Notes: generated by a model from the sequence alone, not told the origin. Positions 11,191-22,262 are shown, numbered from the stretch's first letter. The stretch is DNA of 64,000 nt from Atrina japonica (GCA_030159075.1 BROG01000440.1:533501-597500); one strand, 5' to 3'. Numbers and translations are program-made.

Positions 11191-12107
11191 TTATGATATT
11201 AAGTGCAGTTAAACATTTTTACAATTTTTCTCGAATTCACAGTATCAAAACTTATGACTTCTCTACTCTTTACACTACTATTCCACATAAAAAATTAAAA
11301 GAAAGACTTTTCAGCATCATACACAACTGCTTTTTCACTAAAGGTGGTACCCGAAAATTTAAATATCTAGTGATTGGCTATCAGGATACTTATTTCGTCA
11401 AACACCACTCTGATTCTACACATAAATATACTGAAGTTGATATTAAAAACATGCTGGAATTTCTAATAGACAATATATTTGTAATGTTCGGAGATGTGGT
11501 CTTTCAACAAACTGTCGGCATTCCTATGGGAACCAATTGTGCTCCTTTATTGGCCGACCGGTTCCTTTATTCATACGAAGCAGACTTCATTCAGAAAAAG
11601 TTAGCGGTGTCCTTTAATTTGACATTTAGATATATCGACGATGTTTTGTCAATTAATAATGACAATTTTCATACATATGTCAATGCGATATATCCCAGCG
11701 AACTAAAAATTAAAGATACAACAGAATCAAGCACACACGCTTCATACTTAGACATTTTACTTAATATAAACACAGACGGGCAATTAGCAACTAATCTATA
11801 CGATAAACGCAACGATTTCGGCTTTCCCATCGTAAATTTTCCACATTTAAGTAGTCATATCCCTCAGTCACCCGCATATGGAGTTTATATTTCACAAATG
11901 ATCCGATATGCCAGGGCGTGCACAACATATGAAGATTTCATATACAGAGGTAAACTACTCACTGACAAATTATTGACACAGGGATATCGAAAACCGCGTT
12001 TAATGTCAACGTTCCGCAAATTTTATGGTCGGTATAATAGTCTTGTTTGCGACTACTCTGTTTCACTAAGTGAAATGTTGAGTTGCCTTTTCGTTGGCGG
12101 TTGTTGA
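11172..12107 (+). CDS. reverse transcriptase fragment, PLE-type, 311 codons
   Basis: An RT copies element RNA into DNA at a nicked target. Visible motifs are YDFSTLYTTIP with Asp29 (first catalytic aspartate region), GIPMGTNCAPLLAD at residues 116-129 (template/primer grip region) and YIDDVL at 154-159 with both catalytic aspartates. A long C-terminal part follows, with YLDILLN, IRYARACTTYEDF, GKLLTDKLLTQGY and FRKFYGRYNSLVCDY. The first ~18 residues come from flanking DNA, so the ATG at 11172 is not the native start. Relative to sister copies, residues between FIQK and KLAVSF are missing (7 codons, in frame). No GIY-YIG endonuclease is visible. Assignment to the Penelope-like class rests on motif style. 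A divergent non-LTR relative is the alternative. Confidence 0.75.
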   Translation: MLWEYAIMILSAVKHFYNFSRIHSIKTYDFSTLYTTIPHKKLKERLFSIIHNCFFTKGGTRKFKYLVIGYQDTYFVKHHSDSTHKYTEVDIKNMLEFLIDNIFVMFGDVVFQQTVGIPMGTNCAPLLADRFLYSYEADFIQKKLAVSFNLTFRYIDDVLSINNDNFHTYVNAIYPSELKIKDTTESSTHASYLDILLNINTDGQLATNLYDKRNDFGFPIVNFPHLSSHIPQSPAYGVYISQMIRYARACTTYEDFIYRGKLLTDKLLTQGYRKPRLMSTFRKFYGRYNSLVCDYSVSLSEMLSCLFVGGC

Positions 12108-12338
12108 GACGTCTGTACCAATTGTGACGAGGATACACTCCTCACGTGTTTCATTGGACTTGACTGTGGACTCACGGCGGGTGTGACCGGTCGACAGGGG
12201 ATGCTTACTCCTCCATGGCACCTGATCCCACCTCTTGGTTTCCAGAGGTCCGTGTTAGTCCATTTTTACCGGATTTGTATCTATGTCCTGGACATTCTAT
12301 TGATTTATGCTTTGGTATCTGAGGTTTTTATTTTGTAA
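11213..12338 (+). mobile_element. PLE-type retroelement, 5'-truncated copy with the best RT frame
   Basis: Homology to the other copies begins just upstream of TTTTTCTCGAATTCAC at about 11222. It runs through RT coding sequence to a stop at 12107 and a 3' tail ending near GGTATCTGAGG at about 12320-12338. The 3' end is shared with the copies at 31.8, 50.8 and 57.5 kb, while the 5' ends differ. That pattern is expected of target-primed reverse transcription with 5' truncation. Confidence 0.85.
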
Positions 12339-12573
12339 AGGCGCTGACTAATTTTAGAACCATCAAAGAAACGCATAAAACCTGTAAACTTAATCTTACA
12401 ATAATTTACCATTGTTTCAACCAGGCACAGACCTGCGCTACAAAGAGTTTACAGGCGTTGTGGTTACAATATGACTCTTACTACTACTGCGATTGGACAG
12501 AAGACTATTGTTAGATGGCATAGCGTTTGCAAGCTTGCACGCCCCGGAATACTGAAAATCCATTGTTGATAGT

Positions 12574-12669
12574 TTAACCCTTTCATATATCCCTGGATAT
12601 CTGTGTGGTATACTCATTTCTTTTGTTTAAGACAAGTCTATTTTGGTGTGTAGGGTTGAAAGGGTTAAT
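12574..12669. mobile_element. TTAA-bounded MITE, 96 bp, copy 1
   Basis: Bounded by TTAACCCTTTCA and GGGTTGAAAGGGTTAA, an inverted pair with TTAA at each edge. The interior contains CTGTGTGGTATACTC and GACAAGTCTATTTTGG, which match the copy at 17043-17132. TTAA targets with CCC ends are typical of piggyBac-type non-autonomous elements; the superfamily is inference. Confidence 0.75.
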
Positions 12670-14204
12670 TAGCATTTATGATTACGTACGTGAATTCTAG
12701 ATAATTTCATCTCAATACTATCTGAAAAACATTCCTCCTTACTGAGGTATCTAATGCAAAAGAACCTCTGAGCGTAACCTCTATCAAACTATACACGACC
12801 TAACAATGATATATCAGCTACTTTCTGACAATATCTTCCCTAATGATTTACAAGTAAACTGAATAAATATGAAGTGTCAAGGTTATGTTTAAAGTGAAGT
12901 GATAAATCCGTTCTTACAAGCCACATTGATTGTACAAAACATATTTATTGCTGTTTCTAAGATCAAATGGTAAGCCGATAAAAATGTATATCAGTCAATA
13001 TAGTAATACTTATCAAGATTACATATACAGATGCATAAGTAAAACTTGATATTTGTCACGTTGATGCTCCGATTTCACAAATCACCCATACCTTTAATAT
13101 CCATAACACGAAAACAATATTAAATGGAAGTTATACAAAATAAGAGAAAAATACTTGCCACATTTAATCTCTATAATAATTATATTAATAAGTATGATAA
13201 TTCGCTTAGCTGTATAGCAATGTGGTTTCCAAGAATTACACAAGCAGATTTATCAGATTCATAACCCCTTAGTTTCATTGCGTATTTACTTGCATGTCAT
13301 ATGTTAATTAGGAATATATACAATCTACAATAAATCTTACATGTCTACCAATTTAGATCGATCAAGGTTTTTTTCTGTTAAGAGTCCGAAGACAGGATCA
13401 TAGTTTAGAGATCATGCGCATTGCATTATTTGAGCTGAACCGATGGACTCCTGTTGACATAAACTAATGTCCTCAACAATTTTTTTCTGTTTTTTTTTCA
13501 AAATTTGGCATGATGTTTATATTTTACTGTGTACAAAACATTCTTAAGTGTAAAGTTCGGTACGTACAACATAACCAGATTATATTTTGTGATTTGATCA
13601 TTGATAACAGATAACGATATATGAACTTCTAATATTGAACTGTTGATTTGCCGGATTTGAATTCAATGCCCGCATATCAAGTTTGCGACATAAGTGACAT
13701 TGCATCATTACATCGTCATGTCAAGGGTTATTTACAAATGTGTTCATGAATTAGTTCTAAAAGTACATTAAAATACGTCATAGAAGTTTTAAACACAACT
13801 TCATTTGTACAATAATAAAACTATGATGGAGTTATATATTCTCCCTCGCACATGTAAATGAAAATAGATTTAGTAAGAAAAATTGAAGGAGTACCAATCG
13901 ATAATACAATCATTCCATACAGTTGGGTATGACAAAGATTTTTATAGGCCTCAATGTCAATGCCTCTCTCATGTTTATTAAATCTGTCTCAAAACAGTAC
14001 CCTGAAAGACAAATATAGGTAATGAAGTGTGCACTCAAAAGTAAAATTCCATTTCTACTTCGAATTTTCATTTGTTAAAATGTATAGCATTCCATAACAA
14101 AAGAAAATAGATATTCTCATTTGACCTTTCCCTGTGAAATTTTCAACTGTCAAACGTTTAAATTGCACAGTACTACAAATATTCGTGTATTTTTGTCATC
14201 TAAA
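12670..14204. other. AT-rich intergenic sequence, nothing recognised
   Basis: No open frame of note, no tRNA-like boxes and no tandem repeats seen. Short T- and A-runs only. Confidence 0.5.
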
Positions 14205-14908
14205 TTTCAATCATGGGTATATTACATGACAAATATGTACTAGTCCCAGCAGACAAATCCTCAATTAATATAGTTTTTATTTGTAAGGCGCATTACTATA
14301 ATTGTTTATCAGAAGAACTAGGGTTTAATACGAATTCTGGTAATCCTACATACACACATATCCCAGTTTCAAAAGACGAGATCCTTCAATGTCCGTATTA
14401 TACTCTTTTGGTGTACCTACAACCGATACTGATTTTGAGCTACCATATTTTTATTTACACCTAAACTTCGCAAACCCCCATATAAGCAGAGGCACATAGC
14501 AGGATTCATCAAACCTTTATCTTTACTCCTTACCAAGATACTCACAGCTGTTAAACAGAAATTTTAGCAATACTGTACAGTTGCTTATTCCAGAAGCGGT
14601 TTAAATCAGATGTGGATTCTCATAATTCTAAACAGTTTTTAAAAATTTGAAGGCAAACAATTTTTCTCAAATTCACTGTATCAAAACATACGACTTTTCT
14701 ACACTTTACACGACAATTCCACATGAAAATTTAAAATAGAGACTTTTTAGCATCACAGACAACTTTTTTTTTCACCAGAAGTGGTACCCGAAAATTTAAA
14801 CATTTAGTCATTGGTTATAATGATACTAATTTGTCCATCACCACACTGATACTACACATAAATACGCTAAAGTTGATATAAAAAGATGCTGGAATTTCTA
14901 ATAGACAA
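14205..14908 (+). pseudogene. 5' part of the PLE-type RT ORF, decayed
   Basis: Starts at about the ATG at 14213 with LHDKYVLVPADKSS and VFICKAHYYNC, the conserved block upstream of RT motif A in this element family. After the frame breaks at 14464, homology continues in other frames: PPYKQRHIAGFIKPL at 14480-14520, SRSGLNQMW at about 14590-14615, the motif-A region (ATACGACTTTTCTACACTTTACACG, about 14688-14712), GGTACCCGAAAATTTAAACA, and finally CTGGAATTTCTAATAGACAA, where it stops at about 14908. This is the only place where the N-terminal half of the protein can be read. It is broken by stops and frameshifts. The 83-codon frame at 14213-14464 is its longest surviving piece. Confidence 0.75.
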
Positions 14909-15059
14909 GCTAACATAGCTATTTTAACATCTTGTAGGCAAATACGCGTGGTGAAAACAGACGACCTTAAACCAGGCTCATGTGTACTTCCGGTATTATG
15001 TGTGACGGTTATCAACATCCTAGTAGTTAACAAAAATGTTTCCTCACAGAAAAAATCCT

Positions 15060-15625
15060 GAATGATATGTGGTGTTCAGTGGTATATGTTCAAAACACTA
15101 TATATTGTAATGAACATATTGTTTACACTATATGTAGAAATAGTAATAATTTACAAGCCTTGTGGTTTACATGTAGTATATCGAATTTTCAATTGTCTGG
15201 ACTCCCTCGGGGTCACACAGAAAAGTCCGGTCAACTGGTCGTCTTGTCAACATAAAACAATGGAACTCTGTGGGACATGGCATGAGTGCGTATAAGTAGG
15301 GATAATCCGTACTTGCCCATGAGTGTATTCATTTTAATTATGTACCAGGTACCATCAACACTGTTAAAGAATAATATACCAAAGTATGATTCTGACCTTT
15401 TTCTTCTAACATTTGTAATTAAACTTAAACTGTGTTTACACTGTAAACGACATACGCGAAGTAGTCTTTAACACAGTTTCACAAGATGGTTTCTATTGTT
15501 TTCAATATGTTAATGTAACGAATGATTATATGGGGGATTACTAAAACTGAAAAAAAATATTGCACTGTAATTTCATAAAAACTGCATTCATAAATTAGTT
15601 GCACGGGGTGAAAAAGGTAAAATAT
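15060..15625. other. intergenic, nothing recognised
   Basis: Contains short overlapping frames on + (15062-15295, 15067-15255, 15286-15471) that use different frames of the same DNA and show no domain. I see no gene. Confidence 0.45.
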
Positions 15626-15629
15626 CTAA

Positions 15630-15653
15630 GATGTTTGTCTGTCTGTCTGTCTA

Positions 15654-15708
<55 letters not shown>

Positions 15709-15794
15709 GTCTGTCTGTCTGTCTGTCTGTTTATCTATCTCTGTATCAATATGTCTACCTACCTACCTACCTACCTATCTACCTACCTACCTAC

Positions 15795-15831
<37 letters not shown>

Positions 15832-15856
15832 CACCCATCGTCCGTCCGTTCGCTCG

Positions 15857-15909
<53 letters not shown>

Positions 15910-15948
15910 TCGTCCGTCCGTCCGTCCCTTCGTCTGTCTGTCTGTCAT
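15630..15948. repeat. compound tetranucleotide microsatellite (CTGT/CTAT/CTAC/GTCC)n
   Basis: Blocks of TCTG, TATC, CTAC and CGTC follow each other for about 320 bp. The 141- and 106-codon frames across it are low-complexity translations of the repeat (LSIY, YLPT) and not genes. Confidence 0.95.
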
Positions 15949-16721
15949 TAGATTAATAATACTTTTACTGATAAATTTTCCAGCCACTAAAATTGATGAT
16001 TTCCTCATTTTATTATCTCTTTAAGGAGTTTATTTATAGCATCAAATGGTTTGTCACATTCTCGTTTCCACAGTTCTGCAGTATAATGTGGTTTATGTTT
16101 ATTGTGGTTTTAGAAGAAATATATAAATATAAGTAATACGGAATAAGAATATGTGAAAATCATAAATTAAATTGCGGTGTTATGCCGTAGACTGACGGGA
16201 ATTATTTTCAAGGTCAATTTTTGTTGGTTTGATTAGTCATGCTAATAACTCTCATCTATATCAAAGCGCGTGTTCTCGGAATGACACTGATAGGTAATGC
16301 ATGAAATACACAAAAATGTCATATAATTAGTGCGGATAGAATGATAACAAATCTGTATATTGTGTCGGAATATAGGTTTTAAACATGCTTTGATTATAAA
16401 GATGTCACCATATATTATATATATGTTGTATGTCATCATTACGAAGCTAAGTGTAATAAATATCAAAGTCGTTTGTAACTTAAAATAATTAAATTAAATA
16501 CACGAATGAAATAACGAACGGACGAACAGATAAGAACTGAATTATATTGTGTTTTGGTAATTAAAGACTCTCAATTACCGAATTTCATATGTTTTTTTTT
16601 TATCAAATTTTTAATAAATTTTCATATATACACATACTTTTATCAACCAACCTAGAAAACTGAAATTAAAATTTCCATTTCAGCTTTAATCGAAACAATG
16701 CCCATTTGAGGCAACTGGAGC

Positions 16722-16836
16722 CAGTTGCATAATAGGTCGTTGAATATAACGTGAAGTTAACCAATGTTAAACCAATTGGCTAAATGTAGGTTAAATTTAA
16801 TTAAATTTAAATGTGTGGTGCAACGAGTTCAGAGGA
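16722..16836. mobile_element. possible small MITE
   Basis: GAGCCAGTTGCA near the left edge and TGCAACGAGTTC near the right edge form an imperfect inverted pair about 110 bp apart. The interior is AT-rich and includes TTTAATTAAATTTAAAT. Weak: only one copy is seen and there is no clear target duplication. Confidence 0.3.
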
Positions 16837-17042
16837 TATTATTACAGGACCATTATTGGTTTTAAAAAGGAAGTTGGCGGATCGTTCTCAGAAACTGCTA
16901 GAATATATAATTAGAACTCAACTTCATATTCCTGCAACAGACTATGACTGACTTTCAGAAAATGGAAAATTGTAATACAGACTGATATTTGATCTGTAAA
17001 CAAAACGAAATAGACATATGAAATATTCGTCTGTTTGATTGG

Positions 17043-17132
17043 TTAACCCTTTCACCCCTGAGTATCTGAATGGTATGCTCTTTCTATTGTTCATGACCAG
17101 TCTATTGTGGCCTGCAGGGTTGAAAGGGTTAA
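17043..17132. mobile_element. TTAA-bounded MITE, 90 bp, copy 2
   Basis: TTAACCCTTTCACCCCT at the left and AGGGTTGAAAGGGTTAA at the right. The interior AGTATCTGAATGGTATGCTC and GACCAGTCTATTGTGG parallels the copy at 12574-12669. Confidence 0.75.
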
Positions 17133-17523
17133 TATATGTTAAGAAATTGGCGCTTTAATGATTGCCCTCTGATATGTTCTCGGTCAGTAATAATCACCTC
17201 GGAATTCTGTAATGTAGCTCGATATTGCTCAGGCCATTACAGAAAACCCTTGACCATTACCACAAACCTTGGGCATATGTGTCAGGGCCAATATGAAAAC
17301 ACCCATTAATTATCTTATATAATAACCGGTAAAATTCTGCACATTAATTTGTTATCAAATTCTTTTTTCAAGTAACTTTGTTATCGAAACTAGAGCTGCA
17401 TCACTTAAGATCTTTTAACATATCGTAGTCTACGACAAGAAGAAAACTATATCAAGTTCACAAATGTTAAAATGATTGACACTTTGTACATGGGTTTACA
17501 TCATAGACCATACTACATTGTTT

Positions 17524-17566
17524 TACTAACTGAAATGTTGAGTTAACTGTTCGGGAGTAGTTAATC
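17524..17566 (+). mobile_element. PLE-type C-terminal fragment, split by a SINE
   Basis: ACTAACTGAAATGTTGAGTT followed by a degenerate GTTCGG...GTAGTTAATC matches the SLSEML...VGGC-stop region of the element. The rest of the tail resumes at 17848 after the SINE. Confidence 0.6.
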
Positions 17567-17579
17567 ATTTATGCTGATT

Positions 17580-17846
17580 GCGCGGCGATCTCCGTGGCTG
17601 AGTGGTAAGAGCATCACGCTTTGAACCATTAAGTGGCTCACGTCTGGTCAGCGCAAGTTCAAGCCCCGCTGGAACCTAAGCTGATTTTTGTGAGAAAATT
17701 TGTCGGTTTACTTGCGGAAGGCCGTGGTCTCATCCCAGGTAACCGGTTTCTCTCCTCTAACATTAAACGTTGGTCACCACTATAAAACAGAAAAGCTGCT
17801 GTTGATTGTGGCGTTAAATACCATTAAAAAAAACAACAAAAACAAA
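17580..17846 (+). mobile_element. tRNA-headed SINE
   Basis: The head has an A-box-like TGGCTGAGTGGTAAGAGC at about 17593 and a B-box-like AGTTCAAGCCC at about 17655, spaced as in tRNA-derived Pol III promoters. The body ends in GGCGTTAAATACCATT and an A-rich AAAAAAAACAACAAAAAC tail, a 3' end style common in mollusc SINEs. It lies inside a PLE-type fragment, with GATTG on both sides (about 17576 and 17850) as a possible 5-bp target duplication. Confidence 0.75.
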
Positions 17847-17847
17847 A

Positions 17848-17966
17848 GACCGATTGTAACAAAGATTTATTCCTTATCTGTATTTATATGGATTTAACTG
17901 TAGACTCACGGAATGTGTGACCGGTCTACAGGGGATGCTTACTCGTCTATGTCACTTTAACATAGC
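17848..17966 (+). mobile_element. PLE-type 3' tail, continuation after the SINE
   Basis: CCGATTGTAAC, ATGGATTTAACTGTAGACTCACGG, GTGTGACCGGTCTACAGGGGATGCTTACTC in the same order as the intact tail at 12118-12220. Confidence 0.7.
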
Positions 17967-18850
17967 TCTGGAGTTTAACATTTTATGCAATAAATACCAC
18001 CTACATCAAATTTTACAATAAAATGATTCACCTGAGTGGTGTTAGTAGATGCAATACCATAAAAAATTATTTCGTTTCTTGAAATGTTTGTACAATTTAC
18101 GCATAGATTGATATATATTTTGACGTATTGCTCTATTACATTTCTTTTATTCTTTGATGTGTGACTTTTACATTTGAAGTGGTTCAGATCAACTATTACA
18201 TTAGCCGATTGACAAGCAAACTGACAACCATTTCAACAAAATACGGTATTTTTACTTTTATGATAGAAAGATATTTATGTTTTGATATATGCCATGTTAT
18301 GATAATAAAGTAATTAGCATTGTCCAAGCTATAGATAGATATGAAGGCCATTAATACGTAATTTAACTGTAAGTGCACATGCTCGTGCGCAGTCAACACG
18401 TTCAATGCCAATACATGCACAGTCATGCGTTAGATGAATCTTAGCACATCGCTGAAAAACTGTGAAACTGTTTCTTTATCTGGATATTATTACAAAGAGT
18501 AGTCTTTTAAAGTGTTCAATGGCGGACAAATGAAATCAATTATGTTAACAGTCTACAGTTTATTCAAATCATTTACAAACGCTTGTACATGCAAAATAAT
18601 TCTCGTTTTCTTTCTGTGCCACATTATTTTAACCGTCACTGAAACATAAGATAGTATGAATTCTGATGTTACGCACTGAATTTATCTTGGTGAATATACC
18701 TTGTTTTTTAATTCAATATTTTATGATATTTATGGCTCTATTTACAATATACAAAAGAAACACGTTTTGATCAATTTTATCATTATATATTTCATAGTAT
18801 CGCCATCAACATCTCAACCACTACGTCCGTCATAACCACTATAGCTATTA
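17967..18850. other. intergenic, nothing recognised
   Basis: One 76-codon minus frame at 18196-18426 shows no domain or family resemblance. No repeats seen. Confidence 0.45.
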
Positions 18851-18853
18851 TAA

Positions 18854-18922
18854 TTACTACTATTACCACTGCTGATATTACTACTACTTCTACTATTACT
18901 ACTACTACTACTACTACTACTT

Positions 18923-18992
<70 letters not shown>

Positions 18993-19006
18993 AACAACAA
19001 CTACTA
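18854..19006. repeat. (ACT)n microsatellite
   Basis: Nearly uninterrupted ACT triplets, with a few TTCT interruptions and an ACAACAACA end. Confidence 0.95.
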
Positions 19007-19109
19007 AATGATAATATTTATTAAGTATAATAAAATTAAATTACATATTCGCTTATGCATCGCACTTATTTTCATCTTTCATTTATATTTCGAATGTATT
19101 CGCTCAAAT

Positions 19110-19662
19110 GTAGTAGAATTAATGAATAATAGCTAGACTACATGATGTGGTAGAATGAACGAACAATAGGGAGACTACATGATGTAGTAGAATGAACGAA
19201 CAATATGGAGGCAACAAGATGTGGTAGAATGAACGAAGAATAGGGAGACTACAAGATGTGGTAGAATGAACGAACAATAGGGAGACTACAAGATGTGGTA
19301 GAATGAACGAACAATAGGGAGACTACAAGATGTGGTAGAATGAACGAACTATAGGGAGACTACATGATGTAGTAGAATGAACGAACAATAGGGAGACAAC
19401 AAGATGTGGTAGAATGAATGGCCAATAGGTAGACTACAAGATGTGGTAGAATGAACGAACAATAGGGAGACTACAAGATGTGGTAGAATGAACGAACAAT
19501 AGGGAGACAACAAGATGTGATAGAATGAACGAACAATATGGAGGAAACAAGATGTAGTAGAATGAACGAACAATAGGGAGACTACATGATGTGGTAGAAT
19601 GAACGAACAACAGGGAGACTACAAGATATAGTAGAATGAACGAATAATAGGGAGATTACACG
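19110..19662. repeat. 37-bp minisatellite, about 15 copies
   Basis: The unit contains GAATGAACGAACAATAGGGA followed by GACTACAAGATGTGGTA. Variants include CATGATGTAG, GACAACAAG and TATGGAGG. The first and last units are more diverged. The 74-codon minus frame across 19349-19573 is a periodic translation of it (FVHSTTSC) and not a gene. Confidence 0.95.
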
Positions 19663-19982
19663 ATTTATTTTCATACAAATCAATTTGTGTCTATTTCCTC
19701 AAGTAAAACTGTTAGAGAAAATGATATAGTATAGAACTGCACTCATAACCTTGGAAAAACCCCACTCTGTTTTGATACGTTTTGTGCTCTAGATATTTTG
19801 AGTGACAACACAATCGACAACTACCATTCATCACTATTGCCTAATTATTAGACGAATAGCAGTATCAGAAAATTTCGATAAATTCCATATTGTCTGCACT
19901 ATTTGGCGATCCAAATTCTCATCGGATGATCTCTGCTTACTTTTTTTCATTATAACTCAAAGTGTTAAATTCTTTGCCCTGC

Positions 19983-19988
<6 letters not shown>

Positions 19989-20074
<86 letters not shown>
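19989..20074. repeat. (TA)n microsatellite
   Basis: About 43 uninterrupted TA dinucleotides. Frames running through it are artefacts. Confidence 0.95.
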
Positions 20075-20077
<3 letters not shown>

Positions 20078-20889
20078 GTAGTAAGCATATTCCGATGGTA
20101 ATGATGAAAATTTTACCGTATATGTATTTATATATGCAATCATTCTGCAAATAAAATATAACAATATAACAGTTTTATGATAGCTGTCTTATTCCGTGAC
20201 GTTTCAGCTAATATGCAAAATATCAAGACACATGATTGATAAATCACTCGTAGTTGCTCGTATCGCAGTCGCTAGTATCACAGTCGCTCGTATAGCAGCT
20301 TGGGGGTCCTCGCCAAAATCCTAGATTTAACCCCACCTTAGAGTTCTAAAACAAGATATGCACTTGGCATAGAAAGTGAACGTTACGGATTTTCTGGTAA
20401 AATTTAAATCAAAGGTTAAAGTGGCCATTGTGTTACATTTACAATGCAGGTAAAATACGTTGGTATATCACCTGTAAAATGCGAAAACTCAATATAAATG
20501 AAAAATTAACTGACGGACGTAAAATGATGATAAATCAATTCGTAATTTAAATATTGATTAACATTTCACGTTTTCACATTTATGTTTCATGGTATGTGAA
20601 CAAGGCATGGATGAACTGTTTCCATACGAAGTCATCTATATGCGTGTTTCAAAATTGATGAACACGTGATTTAACGGTGTAACTATAAAACTATCAACTT
20701 AATCAAGGATTGAGAAAAAAGAAAATAATCGCTACTTCGAATTCGCTTTACGTAGGTAATTACTAATTGAAACATTTCATCTCTAAATTCTTCGAAAAGT
20801 ACAGAATGTGCATGAAATACATTTGTATCCGACACTACCATATCAGCCTTCACTATTCGTATAACTATCGAACTAATCATTGATACACC

Positions 20890-21003
20890 AACTACTACTA
20901 CAGTAACTACTACTACCACCACCACCACCACCACCACCACCACCACCATCATCATCATTATCATCATCATCATCATCGCAACAAGAAAAAAAAAAAAACA
21001 ACA

Positions 21004-21044
<41 letters not shown>

Positions 21045-21100
21045 CATTATATCTCAATATAAGTGACAAATTCTAACTATACTACTAATACTACTACTAC
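20890..21100. repeat. compound trinucleotide tract (ACT/ACC/ATC, A-run, ACT)n
   Basis: Successive blocks of ACT, ACC, ATC, a poly-A stretch at 20984-20998, then ACT to about 21043 with further CTA triplets to about 21100. The 128-codon minus frame here is low complexity (poly-S, poly-V). Confidence 0.95.
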
Positions 21101-22165
21101 TTCTTATCCTTGGATCAACCCATATGCACTTTGTACATTCAAATCATGTCAACAATAAATAGTTATATCAATATGTGAAATGTTTATCGATATTATCTGT
21201 CACAGGCGGTGAAATTACCATTCAAAAGATAACTAAACTCTAAGGCAAAATATATATCATAATTCCTTACTGTTCGTTTGGCATATTTGAATGACATGCT
21301 CTTTTGATTTATTACCAATACTGCTCAAACGTTTTTACTTAAGTCCATCAAGCAAAAGTCAAAATGTAGGAACTCATATGAATTGTATCTTTTTAAGAAC
21401 GTAAACAAGTTAATAGAGCGATTCCGATTTTGTTCCTAAAATCCGGTTAATCAGATTATGTTAAAATAAGCACGCACGTGATGGTGCGTTGGATAGTAAT
21501 GCTTATAAATATGTATATCATGTGTCTGACGAAAACGGTAGTATGACTATTCTATAAAAAGAAAAGTATAAATATTGGTGCGGTTTCAGATAGACAATGA
21601 ATTTCTTTGAAGGAAGGACATGATGAACATATGATGGAAATACTTCAAGTTATACATCTCTTGTCCATAATCCAGGTTTTGTTTGGAGTAGAAAGTTACT
21701 TATTTGTTTGTCTGACGTCATAATTGACATCAGTTTTACGCTCCGACTCAAGAGGATATCCATTTATTGAAAATTGATAAAATCTGATATGGTCTGCTTT
21801 TTAAAATTTAGATCAAAATTAATCATAACTATATCTTTCTTCATACATTTTTACTTAAATATTTTTGTTTGAATTCAAAGAAAATTGCTTTCCCAGTCGG
21901 AACTTGTTTTGAAACTTTTGACCAGTGTTATATTAACTCGCATTTCTGCTGGCAAGAAGAATGACAGTTTGGTCATGTTCTTCGTTTATTTTCTTACCTT
22001 TAGTAATCGAAGCAGCAGGAACACTGACGGATTTCACATTATACTCAAGGTCAGTAAAATGTACTGTGGAAAGACATGCGCAGATCACTAGACAATATTT
22101 GGCATACTTTTAATTTGTAACTCAACTCACGATAGATATAATAATGCATTAATCGTTATGAATTT
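21101..22165. other. intergenic, nothing recognised
   Basis: A 68-codon plus frame at 21885-22091 has no recognisable domain. No repeats supported. Confidence 0.4.
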
Positions 22166-22169
22166 CAGG

Positions 22170-22262
22170 TGACAATATACAAATCTGGTGAACATTAGAC
22201 AAACACAAACCTCATGAAAATCAGAGATAGGGAGCAGGTGCCATGAGTCCATAGTCAAATAT
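22170..22262 (-). mobile_element. decayed PLE-type 3' tail, older subfamily
   Basis: Begins CAATATACAAATCTGGTGAACATTAGACAAAC, then GAGATAGGGAGCAGGTGCCATGAGTCCATAGTCAAAT. It matches the order of the intact minus-strand tail at 50850-50980 but lacks the distal CCAAAGTATAAATCAATAG segment. Confidence 0.6.

Noticed and set aside
15599..16024. 141-codon plus-strand open frame
   Set aside because: Entirely a translation of a tetranucleotide microsatellite ([16 protein letters not shown]). Frame continuity follows from the repeat.
19349..19573. 74-codon minus-strand frame with repeated FVHSTTSC/SFYHILLSPYC peptides
   Set aside because: Periodic because it reads the 37-bp minisatellite. No evidence it is a repeat protein.
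20683..21069. 128-codon minus-strand open frame
   Set aside because: Poly-S and poly-V from trinucleotide tracts; the rest has no domain.
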